Positions 35,343 to 44,706 of a DNA stretch of 59,416 nt are shown piece by piece; within the stretch, counting starts at the first letter, position 1; every line of letters begins with the position of its first letter. This DNA comes from Nevskia sp. (GTDB lineage Bacteria; Pseudomonadota; Gammaproteobacteria; Nevskiales; Nevskiaceae), in assembly GCF_023266035.1 (NCBI RefSeq), contig NZ_JAHFRY010000009.1:1-59416 (forward strand), read 5' to 3'. The position numbers were made by a program, and so were the translations under genes. The notes under the pieces are model-generated. The model saw only the letters and a list, made by a program, of their open reading frames with translations, was not told where the DNA came from and did no database searches.

Positions 35343-36398
35343 ATGAGCTACGAACTCACCATAGAACCGCTCGGCCAGACCATTTCGGTCGAAGACGAGC
35401 AAACCATCCTCGACGCCTGCCTGCGCGCCGGTATCTGGCTGCCGCACGCCTGCTGTCATGGCCTGTGCGCGACCTGCAAGGTGCAGGTGGTCGATGGCGA
35501 GGTCGAGCACGGCGATGCCTCGCCGTTCGCGCTGATGGATTTCGAACGCGACGAGAAGAAGACCCTGGCCTGCTGCGCCACCTTGCAATCCGACGTCACC
35601 ATCGAAGCCGATATCGACGAAGAGCCGGATGCCGAGATCATTCCGGTGCGCGACTTCGAAGGCAGCATCAGCCGCATCGAAGACCTGACGCCGACGATCA
35701 AGGGCATCTGGGTGCAGCTCGATGTAGCGATGCATTTCCAGGCTGGCCAGTACGTCAACGTGACGATCGGCGATCTCGGTTTTTCGCGGCCGTTCTCATT
35801 GGCCAATCCGCCGGCTACCGGCAACGAGATCGAGCTGAACGTGCGCATCGTCCCCGGTGGTGTCGGCACCGCCTGGCTGCATCAGCAATTGCAGGTCGGT
35901 GATCGAGTCAAGATCGCCGGGCCGTATGGCCGCTTCTTCGTGCGCAAGTCGGCGAGCAGCCCGAGCCTGTTCATGGCCGGCGGCTCGGGCCTGTCGAGCC
36001 CGCGCAGCATGATTCTCGATCTGCTCGAAGCCGACAGCGATCAGCCGATCACCCTGGTCTACGGCCAGCGTTCGATGGCCGAGCTGTACTACCACGAGGA
36101 GTTCAAGGCGCTCGCGGAGAAGTACCCTAACTTCACCTATGTGCCGGCGCTGTCGAACGAGCCGGACAGCAGCGACTGGTCCGGCTTCCACGGCTTCATC
36201 CACGATGCGGCGAAGGCCCATTTCGACAATGACTTCCGCGGTCACAAGGCCTATCTCTGCGGCCCGCCGCTGATGATTGACGCCTGCATCACCACCTTGA
36301 TGCAGGGCCGGCTGTTCGAGCGCGACATCTACCAGGAGAAGTTCCTGTCGGCGGCCGATGCCCAGCAGGTGCGCAGCCCCTTGTTCAAGAAGATCTGA
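35343..36398 (+). CDS. dmpP: Phenol hydroxylase reductase DmpP
   Basis: A 351-residue NADH-dependent electron donor for the hydroxylase. An N-terminal plant-type [2Fe-2S] ferredoxin domain has ligands C37, C42, C45 (ACCHGLCATC) and a Cys near 77-78. An FAD-binding barrel at about 105-205 carries RPFSLANPP. An NAD domain follows with FMAGGSGLSSPRSM and the terminal CGPPLMIDACI. Last of the standard phenol hydroxylase genes. Confidence 0.95.
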   Translation: MSYELTIEPLGQTISVEDEQTILDACLRAGIWLPHACCHGLCATCKVQVVDGEVEHGDASPFALMDFERDEKKTLACCATLQSDVTIEADIDEEPDAEIIPVRDFEGSISRIEDLTPTIKGIWVQLDVAMHFQAGQYVNVTIGDLGFSRPFSLANPPATGNEIELNVRIVPGGVGTAWLHQQLQVGDRVKIAGPYGRFFVRKSASSPSLFMAGGSGLSSPRSMILDLLEADSDQPITLVYGQRSMAELYYHEEFKALAEKYPNFTYVPALSNEPDSSDWSGFHGFIHDAAKAHFDNDFRGHKAYLCGPPLMIDACITTLMQGRLFERDIYQEKFLSAADAQQVRSPLFKKI

Positions 36399-36502
36399 AC
36401 GCGGGCTGGCCCGGGCTTAACGGAGCAACGCCCGCTCTGCACACTCGATGAACAACGACGAAGCCGGCAGAGCTTCGCGAACGAACGGTTCGAGGAGACC
36501 TG

Positions 36503-38449
36503 ATGACTGTGCAAACCACCGCTGCGGGCGCCACCGTTGCACCTGACGTCACTCGCCTGACGGCTGGCGACGACGCGCTACGTCACTACTGCAGCGCCGG
36601 CGAGTTTCCGGTGCTGGTGATGACCGCCGCGCATCTGTCCGGCGATGCCTCGCTGCTGAAACCGGAGTGGACGCCGACCTATCAGTTGGCGACCTATGCC
36701 AGCCAGCTTTCCGAAGACCAGGAAGCCGCAGGCCGCGCGCAGTGCTTCGAGGTGCTGCGCAAGTTCCGCGACAGCGGCAAGCCGGTGCCGGGCCGTCCCG
36801 GCTACGACTTCATGCAGGCGGTGCTGGTCTGGATCTGCGGCAAGGACGCCGAGCCGCTGCAGCGTTTGCTCAACGAGCAGATCGTGTTCGGCGAGGACGA
36901 TCCGCAGCGGCCGGCGTGGACGAAAGCTCAGCTCGCGCCGGACCGCAGGTTCCATGTGGTCATCGTCGGCGCTGGCGAAAGCGGCCTGCTGACAGCGCAT
37001 CGCCTGAAACAGGCTGGCGTGCCGTTCACCATCTACGAGAAGAACGGCGACGTCGGCGGCACCTGGCTCGAGAACAGCTATCCCGGCTGCCGCGTCGACA
37101 TCAACAGCTTCATCTACAGCTACACCTTCGCGCAGCGCATCTGGCCGGAATACTTCGGCGCCCGCGACGAGGTGCTGGCTTATCTCAAGGACTGCGCAAG
37201 CCTGCTTGGCTTGCGCGAGCACATTCGCCTGAACCGCGAAGTGCTTGCGACGACCTGGGACGAGGCCACGGCGCAATGGACGATCAAGCTGCGTGGCCCG
37301 AACGGAGAGGAGACGGCGCAGGCGAACGTCGTGGTCAGCGGTGTCGGCCAGCTGAACCGGCCAAGCTGGCCGAACATCGAAGGCCGCGACAGCTACGCCG
37401 GCCAGCACTTCCATTCGGCGCGCTGGGATGCGTCGGTGAATCTCGAAGGCAAGCGGGTCGGTGTGATCGGCACCGGCGCCAGCGCCACGCAGTTCATTCC
37501 GCATGTCGCGCGAGTTGCCGCGCAACTCGACATCCACGTCCGCACCATTCCCTGGCTGCTGCCGACGCCGCATCTGCACGCACAGACCGAGGACGGCCTG
37601 CGCTGGCTGATGGCGAATCTGCCGAACTACATCCAGTGGCATCGCCTGTTCACCTTCACGCCGCAGCTGATCGGTTTCCTCGATACCGCGATCGTCGACC
37701 CGAGCTATCCGCCGACCGAGATCGCGATCTCCGCCGCCAACGATGCCGTGCGCCAGGCGCTGACCGGCTGGGCCGAATTCCAGATCGCCGATCGTCCCGA
37801 GCTGCGGCCGCTGCTGGTGCCGAAGGTGCCGCCGGGTTCCAAGCGGCTGCCGCGCGACAACGGCACCTGGGTCGCGACCCTGAAGCGCAACAACGTCAAG
37901 GCGATCACCACGCGCATTGAGCGGATCACGCCGAAGGGCATCAGGACCGTCGATGGCGTCGACCACGAATACGACGTGCTGATCTACGGCACCGGCTTCA
38001 AGGCCTCCGAGTTCTTGATGCCGATGCAGGTGATCGGCCGTGGCGGCCATGATCTGCACACGGTCTGGAACAGCGACGCCCGCGCCTACCTGGGCGCCAC
38101 GATCAGCGGCTTCCCGAATCTGTTCTGCCTGTATGGCCCGAACACCAATCTGGTGCTGCACGGTGCCAGCATCATCTACATCTCCGAGTGCGCCGCGAAC
38201 TACGTGCTCGAAGGCGTGCGGTTGCTGCTGGAGAAGAACCTCAAGGCGATCGACGTGAAGCCGGAGATCTACGCGCAGTACAACGAGCGCATCGATGAAG
38301 CGAACGGGCTGCGCGCCTGGGGCTATTCGAAGGTCAGCAGTTGGTACAAGAACGCCAAGGGCCGGGTCACCCAGAACTGGCCATTCACCGGGCTGGAGCT
38401 GTGGCGGCGCACGCGGCAGATCGAGCCGCAGGACTACACACTGAGTTGA
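36503..38449 (+). CDS. Type I Baeyer-Villiger monooxygenase (4-hydroxyacetophenone monooxygenase-like)
   Basis: A 648-residue FAD/NADPH monooxygenase. The first about 145 residues form an N-terminal extension like that of 4-hydroxyacetophenone monooxygenase. They are followed by the FAD motif VIVGAGESG (about 154-162) and the BVMO fingerprint YAGQHFHSARWD (about 296-307, FxGxxxHxxxWP/D). The NADPH motif GVIGTGASATQ comes next. It converts a ketone to an ester; the substrate here is unknown. It lies 104 bp after dmpP on the same strand with a GAGGAG ribosome site, so it may share the operon. Confidence 0.85.
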   Translation: MTVQTTAAGATVAPDVTRLTAGDDALRHYCSAGEFPVLVMTAAHLSGDASLLKPEWTPTYQLATYASQLSEDQEAAGRAQCFEVLRKFRDSGKPVPGRPGYDFMQAVLVWICGKDAEPLQRLLNEQIVFGEDDPQRPAWTKAQLAPDRRFHVVIVGAGESGLLTAHRLKQAGVPFTIYEKNGDVGGTWLENSYPGCRVDINSFIYSYTFAQRIWPEYFGARDEVLAYLKDCASLLGLREHIRLNREVLATTWDEATAQWTIKLRGPNGEETAQANVVVSGVGQLNRPSWPNIEGRDSYAGQHFHSARWDASVNLEGKRVGVIGTGASATQFIPHVARVAAQLDIHVRTIPWLLPTPHLHAQTEDGLRWLMANLPNYIQWHRLFTFTPQLIGFLDTAIVDPSYPPTEIAISAANDAVRQALTGWAEFQIADRPELRPLLVPKVPPGSKRLPRDNGTWVATLKRNNVKAITTRIERITPKGIRTVDGVDHEYDVLIYGTGFKASEFLMPMQVIGRGGHDLHTVWNSDARAYLGATISGFPNLFCLYGPNTNLVLHGASIIYISECAANYVLEGVRLLLEKNLKAIDVKPEIYAQYNERIDEANGLRAWGYSKVSSWYKNAKGRVTQNWPFTGLELWRRTRQIEPQDYTLS

Positions 38450-38457
38450 GAACCACC

Positions 38458-38928
38458 ATGCATGAGCCTGTCTGCGCAACACTGACCGCCGCCGGCATCG
38501 AAGCCCACATCCGCGCCTATTTCGACGCCTGCAACAGCGGCGACGCCGAACGGATCGCCGCCTACTTCGAGCCGGACGGCGTGCACTACTTTCCGCCCGG
38601 CATGTACGAAGGCCCGTTTCGTGGTGCGCTGACCATCGGCAAACGCTGGCAGGCGGCGGTCGAAACCTTGGGTTCGTACTGGACCGTCGATCACGTGATC
38701 GTCGATCCCGCGACACGCCGCGCCGCGATCGAGTGGTCGCACTTCAAGCGCCGCAAGCACGTGCTGCTGCGCGGCGACGAGTGGTACCGCTACAGCGAAC
38801 GCGGCCTGATCCAGGACATCCGGGCGTATTACGCGAGCCCGCAGGATGCCAGTCTCGAGCGGCTGGAACTCGGGGGCTGGGACTACGCCGGGCTTGGCTA
38901 TCCGCTGAAGGCACCGCCGCAAGGCTGA
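38458..38928 (+). CDS. NTF2-like/SnoaL-fold protein
   Basis: A 156-residue protein with a cone-shaped NTF2-like fold pattern: IEAHIRAYFDACNSGDAERIAAYFEPDGVHYFPPGMYEGPFRGA, then WSHFKRRKHVLLRGDEWYRY. The family contains small isomerases, hydrolases and lyases as well as non-enzymes. It begins 8 bases after the BVMO stop, so it probably handles the BVMO substrate or product. No specific activity can be assigned. Confidence 0.75.
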   Translation: MHEPVCATLTAAGIEAHIRAYFDACNSGDAERIAAYFEPDGVHYFPPGMYEGPFRGALTIGKRWQAAVETLGSYWTVDHVIVDPATRRAAIEWSHFKRRKHVLLRGDEWYRYSERGLIQDIRAYYASPQDASLERLELGGWDYAGLGYPLKAPPQG

Positions 38929-38929
38929 G

Positions 38930-39472
38930 CTACCACTTGATGAATGGCGGCGCGCTCAGCGGATGCAGCTTGAACCAGCCGCCGGCCAGGCTCATCAGCT
39001 TCTTGTGGAAGCCTTCGTTCGGCAAGCGGGTCTTGACCTCCTTGACGAACGCACCGGGCAAGCCGAAACGAACCAGGCCCAGCGACACGTCGACCAGATC
39101 GGCCTTGCGGAACACTTCGGCGAGCGGGTAGCGCGCGTCCTGGTAGGCGCGCAGCTTGTGGTGTTCGTCGATCAGGCGATCGACCAGCGGAATCCATTCC
39201 GTCTTGCCGCGTGCACTGAGGTAATCCCGGGCGCGGACTTCAGACGGCGGCAGGTAGTCGATGGTGCCGTCGGACCAGATGCCGAGATCATGGAAGGCCG
39301 CGGCGATGATCAGCTGCTCACGCTCTTCGGCCGTGCAGCCGGGCTGTAGCGCGAAGCAGAAGTTGAGCATCCGCGAGCAGTGATTGCGATAGGGCAGCAG
39401 GTCCGGCCCGAGCTGTTCGGTCCACTGGCCGAGGATTTCGTCGAGCAGCGGGAAGTTCAGTTCAACGGTCAT
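38930..39472 (-). CDS. HD-domain protein (putative phosphohydrolase)
   Basis: A 180-residue protein with the HD motif IIAAAFHDLGIW (about residues 56-67) preceded by a His in NHCSRMLNF and followed by DEHHKLR, giving the metal-ligand set of small HD-domain hydrolases. The substrate is unknown. It converges with the NTF2-like gene (1 base apart). The ATG is at 39470-39472. Confidence 0.75.
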   Translation of the reverse strand: MTVELNFPLLDEILGQWTEQLGPDLLPYRNHCSRMLNFCFALQPGCTAEEREQLIIAAAFHDLGIWSDGTIDYLPPSEVRARDYLSARGKTEWIPLVDRLIDEHHKLRAYQDARYPLAEVFRKADLVDVSLGLVRFGLPGAFVKEVKTRLPNEGFHKKLMSLAGGWFKLHPLSAPPFIKW

Positions 39473-39568
39473 GGCTATGCGTCCGGAGCAGTGGCTGAAA
39501 GCGATTATCGAGACTGCAGGCTTGCTACCGTCAGTGGCCCGAACGACAAAAGCCGATAGCATCGGGCC

Positions 39569-40540
39569 ATGCCTGCCCCTAACCTGTCCCGACCGCTGCC
39601 GATCGTTGTCGTCGTCGCCTTCGATCGCATCAGCCCCTTCCATCTCGCCGTGCCCTGCGCCGTGTTCGGCGAGGAACATCCGGGCCTCACTCACTTCGAG
39701 TTCAAGGTCTGCGCCTCGGAGCCCGGGCCGCTGCGGACCACGGCCGGCTTCTCCTTGAGCGTCGACCACGGTCTGGAGGCGTTGGATGACGCCGGCCTGA
39801 TCATCGTGCCCAGCTGGCGCGATCCGGCCGAACGGCCGCCGCAGGCGCTGCTCGACGCGCTGCAAGCCGCCCATGCCCGCGGCGCACGGATCGTCGGCCT
39901 CTGCCTTGGCGCCTGCGTGCTTGCCGACGCCGGCCTGCTCGCAGGCCGCCGCGCGACCACGCATTGGGGCTATGCCGCCGAACTGGCGCGCCAGCATCCG
40001 GACATCGACGTCGATGCCGGCGTGCTCTATCTCGACGATGGCCTGATCACCACCTCGGCCGGCACCGCCGCAGGACTTGATTGCTGCCTGCATCTGCTGC
40101 GCGGCCTCTGCGGCAGCGAGATCGCCAACAAGGTCGCGCGCCGGCTGGTGGTGCCGCCGCACCGTCAGGGCGGGCAGGCGCAGTTCATCGAGCAACCGCT
40201 GCCGACCACCGGCGCCGATACCCGGCTCGATGCGCTGATCACCTGGCTGCACGGCCATCTGCACCAGCCGCACGATCTCGATTCCCTGAGCGCCCGCGCG
40301 CTGATGAGCCGCCGAACCTTCACGCGCCGCTTCCGCGAACGTACCGGCATGACCTTGATCGACTGGCTGACTGCCGAGCGCCTGGCGCTCAGCCAACGCC
40401 TGCTGGAAACCACCGAGCATCCCGTCGAGCAGATCGCGGTACTCGCCGGCTTCGGCTCGGCAGTGTCGCTGCGCCAGCATTTCCGGCGTGCGCTGGGCGT
40501 GTCGCCGGGTGCCTGGCGGGCGAGTTTCAGCGGCAGCTGA
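39569..40540 (+). CDS. GlxA-type AraC regulator with DJ-1/PfpI domain
   Basis: A 323-residue regulator. The N-terminal DJ-1/PfpI-like domain (residues about 10-190) keeps the nucleophile-elbow Cys in VGLCLGACVLADAGLL. The C-terminal AraC double helix-turn-helix has LSARALMSRRTFTRRFRERTG and VEQIAVLAGFGSAVSLRQHFRRALGVSP. Targets are unknown; the adjacent BVMO, HD and SDR genes are candidates. It converges with the SDR gene. Confidence 0.88.
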   Translation: MPAPNLSRPLPIVVVVAFDRISPFHLAVPCAVFGEEHPGLTHFEFKVCASEPGPLRTTAGFSLSVDHGLEALDDAGLIIVPSWRDPAERPPQALLDALQAAHARGARIVGLCLGACVLADAGLLAGRRATTHWGYAAELARQHPDIDVDAGVLYLDDGLITTSAGTAAGLDCCLHLLRGLCGSEIANKVARRLVVPPHRQGGQAQFIEQPLPTTGADTRLDALITWLHGHLHQPHDLDSLSARALMSRRTFTRRFRERTGMTLIDWLTAERLALSQRLLETTEHPVEQIAVLAGFGSAVSLRQHFRRALGVSPGAWRASFSGS

Positions 40541-40593
40541 TCGGGGACGCGATCAACAGGTCGATGCGCGGGCCGCGACTTCGGTCAGAGGCT

Positions 40594-41343
40594 TTACGGC
40601 AGGCCCTTGCGGCGGCCGGCGTCCATGAACAAGGTGCCGCCGGCCAGGGCATCGGCCTCCGGCGCCAGCAGCAGTTCGATCGCCCAGGCGATCTGCTCGA
40701 CCGTGGTGAAGGCGCCGATCGCCGATTCCTGACGCATCTCGTCGAGCACCGCGTCGGCGCTGATGCCGTCGCGTTCGCCGCGGGAAGTGGCGACCCGGCG
40801 CAGGCGATCGGTATCCGCCGGGCCGGGCGCAACCAGATGCGCCGTCACGCCGCGCGATCCGTAAGCCCAGGAGTACTGGCGGACGACGTTGGCGAGCGCC
40901 GCGTTGGCGACGCCCGCAGTGGCGGCATAAGCGGTGGGTTCGAAGCCGTAGTGGCCGCCGATCGCGACGATGCGCGAGCCGCGTTGCAGTTGACCGTCCG
41001 CCGCGCGCACCAGCCGCAGCAGGCCGCCGACCTTGATGTTGACGGCATCGACAACCGCCGCTGTCGGCGCGCTCATCACGCCGCCAGCAGTGGCCACGCC
41101 GGGGCCATGCACGAGCATCCGCACTGGGCCGTCGATCATCGCCGCGATGGCGGCGATCGAAGTATCCGCAGAGATATCGGCGACGCAGGCGACGATGTTC
41201 GGCTGACCGGCTGCAAGCGCGGCGACGCTGTCGGCACTGCGAGCGACGGCGATCACTTTCAGGCCGCGTGCCGCCAGACGGCGCGCGATGACCTGGCCCA
41301 TCGCGCCGGTGGCGCCGACGACGATGGCGGTTTCTTGTCTCAT
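40594..41343 (-). CDS. SDR-like protein lacking the catalytic lysine
   Basis: A 249-residue Rossmann protein with VVGATGAMGQVIARRL at the N-terminus and APGPADTDRLRR. At the active site, AYAATAGVANA has Tyr but Ala in place of the Lys of YxxxK, so standard SDR chemistry is unlikely. It is downstream of the catechol 2,3-dioxygenase gene on the same strand, 96 bp away across an array of 7-bp repeats, and may be the last gene of the meta operon. Confidence 0.75.
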   Translation of the reverse strand: MRQETAIVVGATGAMGQVIARRLAARGLKVIAVARSADSVAALAAGQPNIVACVADISADTSIAAIAAMIDGPVRMLVHGPGVATAGGVMSAPTAAVVDAVNIKVGGLLRLVRAADGQLQRGSRIVAIGGHYGFEPTAYAATAGVANAALANVVRQYSWAYGSRGVTAHLVAPGPADTDRLRRVATSRGERDGISADAVLDEMRQESAIGAFTTVEQIAWAIELLLAPEADALAGGTLFMDAGRRKGLP

Positions 41344-41350
41344 GGGATGC

Positions 41351-41433
41351 AGTGGTCAGTGGTTAGTGGTTAGTGGCTAGTGACCGGTATCAGCGTCGAG
41401 CTACTAACCACCGATCACTGACCACTAGCCACT
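41351..41433. repeat. Opposed arrays of 7-bp AGTGGNN repeats
   Basis: Five tandem units (AGTGGTC, AGTGGTT, AGTGGTT, AGTGGCT, AGTGACC) fill 41351-41385. After 15 bases, about five units in the opposite orientation fill 41401-41433. The two arrays can pair as an imperfect long hairpin between catechol dioxygenase and the SDR gene. Confidence 0.75.
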
Positions 41434-41439
41434 GCTTCA

Positions 41440-42372
41440 TCACGTCAGCACATTCAGGAAGCTTTCGCGCGGCGTGAAGTCCTGCGAGAAAGTCGCCGCG
41501 CCCAGCTCGGTCGTGTCCCAGACCAGGGTCGGCGTGTCCGGATAATGGATATAGCCTTCCGAGAACACTTCGTTGCGGTTGCCGTTGGGATCGAAGAAAT
41601 AGATCGTCGAGCCGCGCGTGATGCCATGACGGTTCGGGCCGACATCCACCGGCACCCGATACTTGCCGATGCGATCTGCGGCCTTGACCACGTCATGCGC
41701 CGATTCGAGCAGGAACGAAGCGTGGTGGAACTTGTTCTTTTCCGGCTGCAGGACAAACGCGATGTCATGCGGCGTGGTCGAGCAGCTGAGGAACACGGCC
41801 AGCGAAATCTTCGCTTCGTGATGGATGAGCTTCTCGGACAGATCGAACTCGAACACTTCGGTGAACAGCTGCACGCACTCATCGAGGTTGTGGCCGCCGA
41901 GCAGCAGGTGATCGAGACGGTTGATGTTGAAGCCGCGGACGACGCCGTCGTCCGGCACGACACCCGGGTTGTGCAGGCCCATGGTGTTGCCGATCTGATC
42001 CTTGTGCGCATAGAGCTGCATCGTATGGCCGGACGGCAGCACGAACTCCAGACGCCGGCCGCTCTTCGGATAGACGCCGGCGGCGATGTGCTTCACCTCG
42101 AGGCCGAAAGCCTTGATCTTCGGTTCGAGACGATCAAGCGTCGCATCGTCATAAACCTTGAACGCGAAGTAATCCATGCCAGGACGATCGCTGGGAATCA
42201 GCACGATCGAGTGATGGTCATGCTCGTCCCAGCACTTGTAGTAGACGCGGCCTTCGGCGTCTTCGAGCACTTCATGCAGACCCATGATGTGGTCGTAATG
42301 GTGTTTCGATTTCTTCATGTCGGTGACGCGGATCGCGATCTCGCCGACTCTCAGGACGCCTCTCATAGACAT
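41440..42372 (-). CDS. dmpB: Catechol 2,3-dioxygenase
   Basis: A 310-residue extradiol dioxygenase (XylE/DmpB class) that opens catechol to 2-hydroxymuconic semialdehyde with Fe(II) and O2. Iron ligands visible: His155 (RLDHLLL), His216 (KFHHASF) and Glu268 (NRNEVFSEG); the active-site Tyr is about 258 (STIYFF). The ATG at 42372 follows AGGAG by 7 bases. It is the last meta-pathway gene in this operon, after dmpG, while in classical dmp/xyl order it comes early. Confidence 0.95.
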   Translation of the reverse strand: MSMRGVLRVGEIAIRVTDMKKSKHHYDHIMGLHEVLEDAEGRVYYKCWDEHDHHSIVLIPSDRPGMDYFAFKVYDDATLDRLEPKIKAFGLEVKHIAAGVYPKSGRRLEFVLPSGHTMQLYAHKDQIGNTMGLHNPGVVPDDGVVRGFNINRLDHLLLGGHNLDECVQLFTEVFEFDLSEKLIHHEAKISLAVFLSCSTTPHDIAFVLQPEKNKFHHASFLLESAHDVVKAADRIGKYRVPVDVGPNRHGITRGSTIYFFDPNGNRNEVFSEGYIHYPDTPTLVWDTTELGAATFSQDFTPRESFLNVLT

Positions 42373-42455
42373 ATGCTTTCTCCTCGCTTTATCGCTGACC
42401 GGATTCGGTCGTTGGCTGCTGCATTCGGTGAAGAAACTTCGCGGCTCGATTCCGT

Positions 42456-43526
42456 TCAGGCCGCTTTGTCGTTGAGCAGACCGCGCTCGCGCGCCATGGT
42501 CAGTGCCGTGTCTTCGATCATGTCTTCCTGGCCGCCGATCATCTTGCGTTTGCCGAGTTCGACCAGGATGTCGCGCGCCGGCAAGCCGTACTTGGCACCG
42601 AGCCGCTTGGCATGCAGCAGGAACGTCGAATAGACGCCGGCGAAGCCTAGGGTCAGCGAAGCACGATCGACGCGCACCATCTGATCCATCATCGGCACGA
42701 TCAGGTCTTCGGCCATGTCCATCAGCTTGAACAGATCGCAACCGGTGTCGATGCCCATGCGATCGCAGACCGCGACGAACACTTCCAGCGGCGTGTTGCC
42801 GGCACCGGCACCGAGGCCGGCCACCGAGGCATCGATGCGCGAAGCACCTTCCTCGATCGCGGCAATCGAGTTGGCGATGCCCATGCCGAGGTTGTGATGG
42901 CCGTGGAAGCCGATCTGGGTTTCCGGCTTCAGTACATCGCGCAAGGCACGAACGCGACGCTTCACATCCTCCGGCAGCATGTAGCCGGCCGAGTCGGTGA
43001 CATAGACGCATTCGGCGCCGTAGCTCTCCATCAACTTGCCCTGCACCGCCAGGCCTTCCGGCGTATTCAGGTGCGCCATCATCAGGAAGCCGACGGTGTC
43101 CATGCCCAGCTTGCGGGCATAGGCGATGTGCTGCGGCGTGGTATCGGCCTCCGTGCAGTGAGTCGCCACGCTGACGCTGCGCACGCCGTGGTCGTAGGCC
43201 GACTGCAATTCCTTCATCGTGCCCATGCCCGGGATCAGCAGCACCGAGACCTTGGAGCGCTTGATGTGCGGCATCACCGCAGTCCAGTACTCCTCGTTGG
43301 AGTGCATGGCGAAGCCGTGCTGCAGCGAATTGCCACCGAGGCCGCCGCCATGGGCAACCTGCATCAGCGGCACGCCGGCAGCGTCGAGCGCCGAAGCAAC
43401 CGCGACCATCTGTGCCGTGGAAATCTGCTCGCGCTTGGCGTGCATGCCATCGCGCAGGCTCATGTCGTGGATCAGGACCTTGCGGCCCTTCAAGTCGATG
43501 AAACCGTCGTTGGTCGTCGTGCTCAT
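42456..43526 (-). CDS. dmpG: 4-hydroxy-2-oxovalerate aldolase DmpG
   Basis: A 356-residue Mn-dependent aldolase that splits 4-hydroxy-2-oxovalerate to pyruvate and acetaldehyde, channelled to Dmp[13 protein letters not shown] (Arg/Asp of the HMG-CoA lyase-like fold, about residues 19-30) and [15 protein letters not shown] (metal His pair) are visible. It lies 2 bases after dmpF, matching the physical DmpFG complex. Confidence 0.97.
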   Translation of the reverse strand: MSTTTNDGFIDLKGRKVLIHDMSLRDGMHAKREQISTAQMVAVASALDAAGVPLMQVAHGGGLGGNSLQHGFAMHSNEEYWTAVMPHIKRSKVSVLLIPGMGTMKELQSAYDHGVRSVSVATHCTEADTTPQHIAYARKLGMDTVGFLMMAHLNTPEGLAVQGKLMESYGAECVYVTDSAGYMLPEDVKRRVRALRDVLKPETQIGFHGHHNLGMGIANSIAAIEEGASRIDASVAGLGAGAGNTPLEVFVAVCDRMGIDTGCDLFKLMDMAEDLIVPMMDQMVRVDRASLTLGFAGVYSTFLLHAKRLGAKYGLPARDILVELGKRKMIGGQEDMIEDTALTMARERGLLNDKAA

Positions 43527-43528
43527 GA

Positions 43529-44434
43529 TCAGGCTGCCTTCAGTTCGATGCGTCCCGCGAGAATTCCTTCGGCAAACATCTCGGCCGTACGCGTCGCAGC
43601 GGCGGTCATGATGTCGAGGTTGCCGGCGTAGGTCGGCAGGTAGTCGCCAAGGCCCTTCACTTCCATGAACACGGCCACCTTGTTGCCATCGAATACCGGG
43701 CCATTGACCAGGCGATAACCAGGCACGTACTTCTGCACTTCGCCGATCATCTGCTGCACCGATTCGCGGATGGCGGCCTCGTCCGGCTTGTCGTCGGTCA
43801 GGCAGTAGATGGTGTTGCGCATCATCATCGGCGGCTCGGCCGGATTGACCACCACCAGCGCCTTGCCCTTGCGCGCGCCGCCTACGACTTCGATGGCGTT
43901 CGAGGTCGTGTAGGTGAACTCGTCGAGATTGGCGCGGGTGCCGGGGCCGATCGATTTCGAGGCGACGCTGGCGATGATCTCGGCGTAGCTGACGCCCTGT
44001 ACGCGCGACACGGCGCGGACGATCGGAATCGTCGCCTGGCCGGCGCAGGAAATCATGTTGAGGTTCATCGCGCCCTTGGCGGCGTGCTCGGCGAGATTCA
44101 CCGGCGGCACACACAGCGGGCCGATCGCGGCTGGCGTCAGATCGATCATCATCACGCCGAGCGCCGTCAGCTTGTCCGAGTTCGACTTGTGGACGTAGGC
44201 GCTGGTGGCATCGAAAGCGATCTGGATGCCGTCTTCGAGCACATGTGGCAGCAGGCCATCGACACCTTCATGCGTGGTCTTCAGGCCCATGTCGCGGGCC
44301 ATCTTGAGACCTTCGGAATTCGCATCGATGCCGACCATCCACACCGGTTCGAGCAGCGGCGAACGCTGGATCTTGTAGATCAGATCGGTGCCGATGTTGC
44401 CGGAGCCGATCAAGGCACAACGGATCTTTTTCAT
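43529..44434 (-). CDS. dmpF: Acetaldehyde dehydrogenase (acylating) DmpF
   Basis: A 301-residue CoA-acylating dehydrogenase turning acetaldehyde to acetyl-CoA. The N-terminal Rossmann motif is [12 protein letters not shown]; the catalytic Cys130 is in [10 protein letters not shown]. Its start overlaps the 3' end of the tautomerase gene by 4 bp. It forms the channelling complex with DmpG. Confidence 0.97.
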   Translation of the reverse strand: MKKIRCALIGSGNIGTDLIYKIQRSPLLEPVWMVGIDANSEGLKMARDMGLKTTHEGVDGLLPHVLEDGIQIAFDATSAYVHKSNSDKLTALGVMMIDLTPAAIGPLCVPPVNLAEHAAKGAMNLNMISCAGQATIPIVRAVSRVQGVSYAEIIASVASKSIGPGTRANLDEFTYTTSNAIEVVGGARKGKALVVVNPAEPPMMMRNTIYCLTDDKPDEAAIRESVQQMIGEVQKYVPGYRLVNGPVFDGNKVAVFMEVKGLGDYLPTYAGNLDIMTAAATRTAEMFAEGILAGRIELKAA

Positions 44435-44685
44435 GATGCGGCGGCCTCCCGATGCAACTGGCCATTGACGCCGTTCACGGCAGCCGGCGCCGGCATCTTG
44501 CCGTTCTGTGCTGCGGTGACGCCGCCCACTGAAAAGTCCTCGCCGCCCATCTCGTGGATCAGGATGCGAACGTTCTCGGGCTTGACGCCAAGCACCTCGA
44601 CGACGGTCTCGGTGACGCGCTGTGCGAGCCTGCGTTTCTGCTCGACCGTGCGGCCTTCGAGCAGGTTGAACTGGATGATGGGCAT
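44431..44685 (-). CDS. dmpI: 2-hydroxymuconate tautomerase (4-oxalocrotonate tautomerase)
   Basis: An 84-residue tautomerase with catalytic Pro2 ([20 protein letters not shown]) and an Arg in the expected helix. The canonical enzyme is about 62-63 residues; this one carries about 20 extra residues, Ala/Asn/Gly rich, at the C-terminus. It ketonises 2-hydroxymuconate in the oxalocrotonate branch. Upstream of dmpF with a 4-bp overlap. Confidence 0.92.
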   Translation of the reverse strand: MPIIQFNLLEGRTVEQKRRLAQRVTETVVEVLGVKPENVRILIHEMGGEDFSVGGVTAAQNGKMPAPAAVNGVNGQLHREAAAS

Positions 44686-44706
44686 GAGGGTTCTCGGGAA
44701 GTGGAT

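Noticed and set aside
41351-41433. Rho-independent terminator after catechol 2,3-dioxygenase
   Set aside because: The arrays can pair, but the arms are imperfect, the loop is long and no T-run follows on the minus strand.
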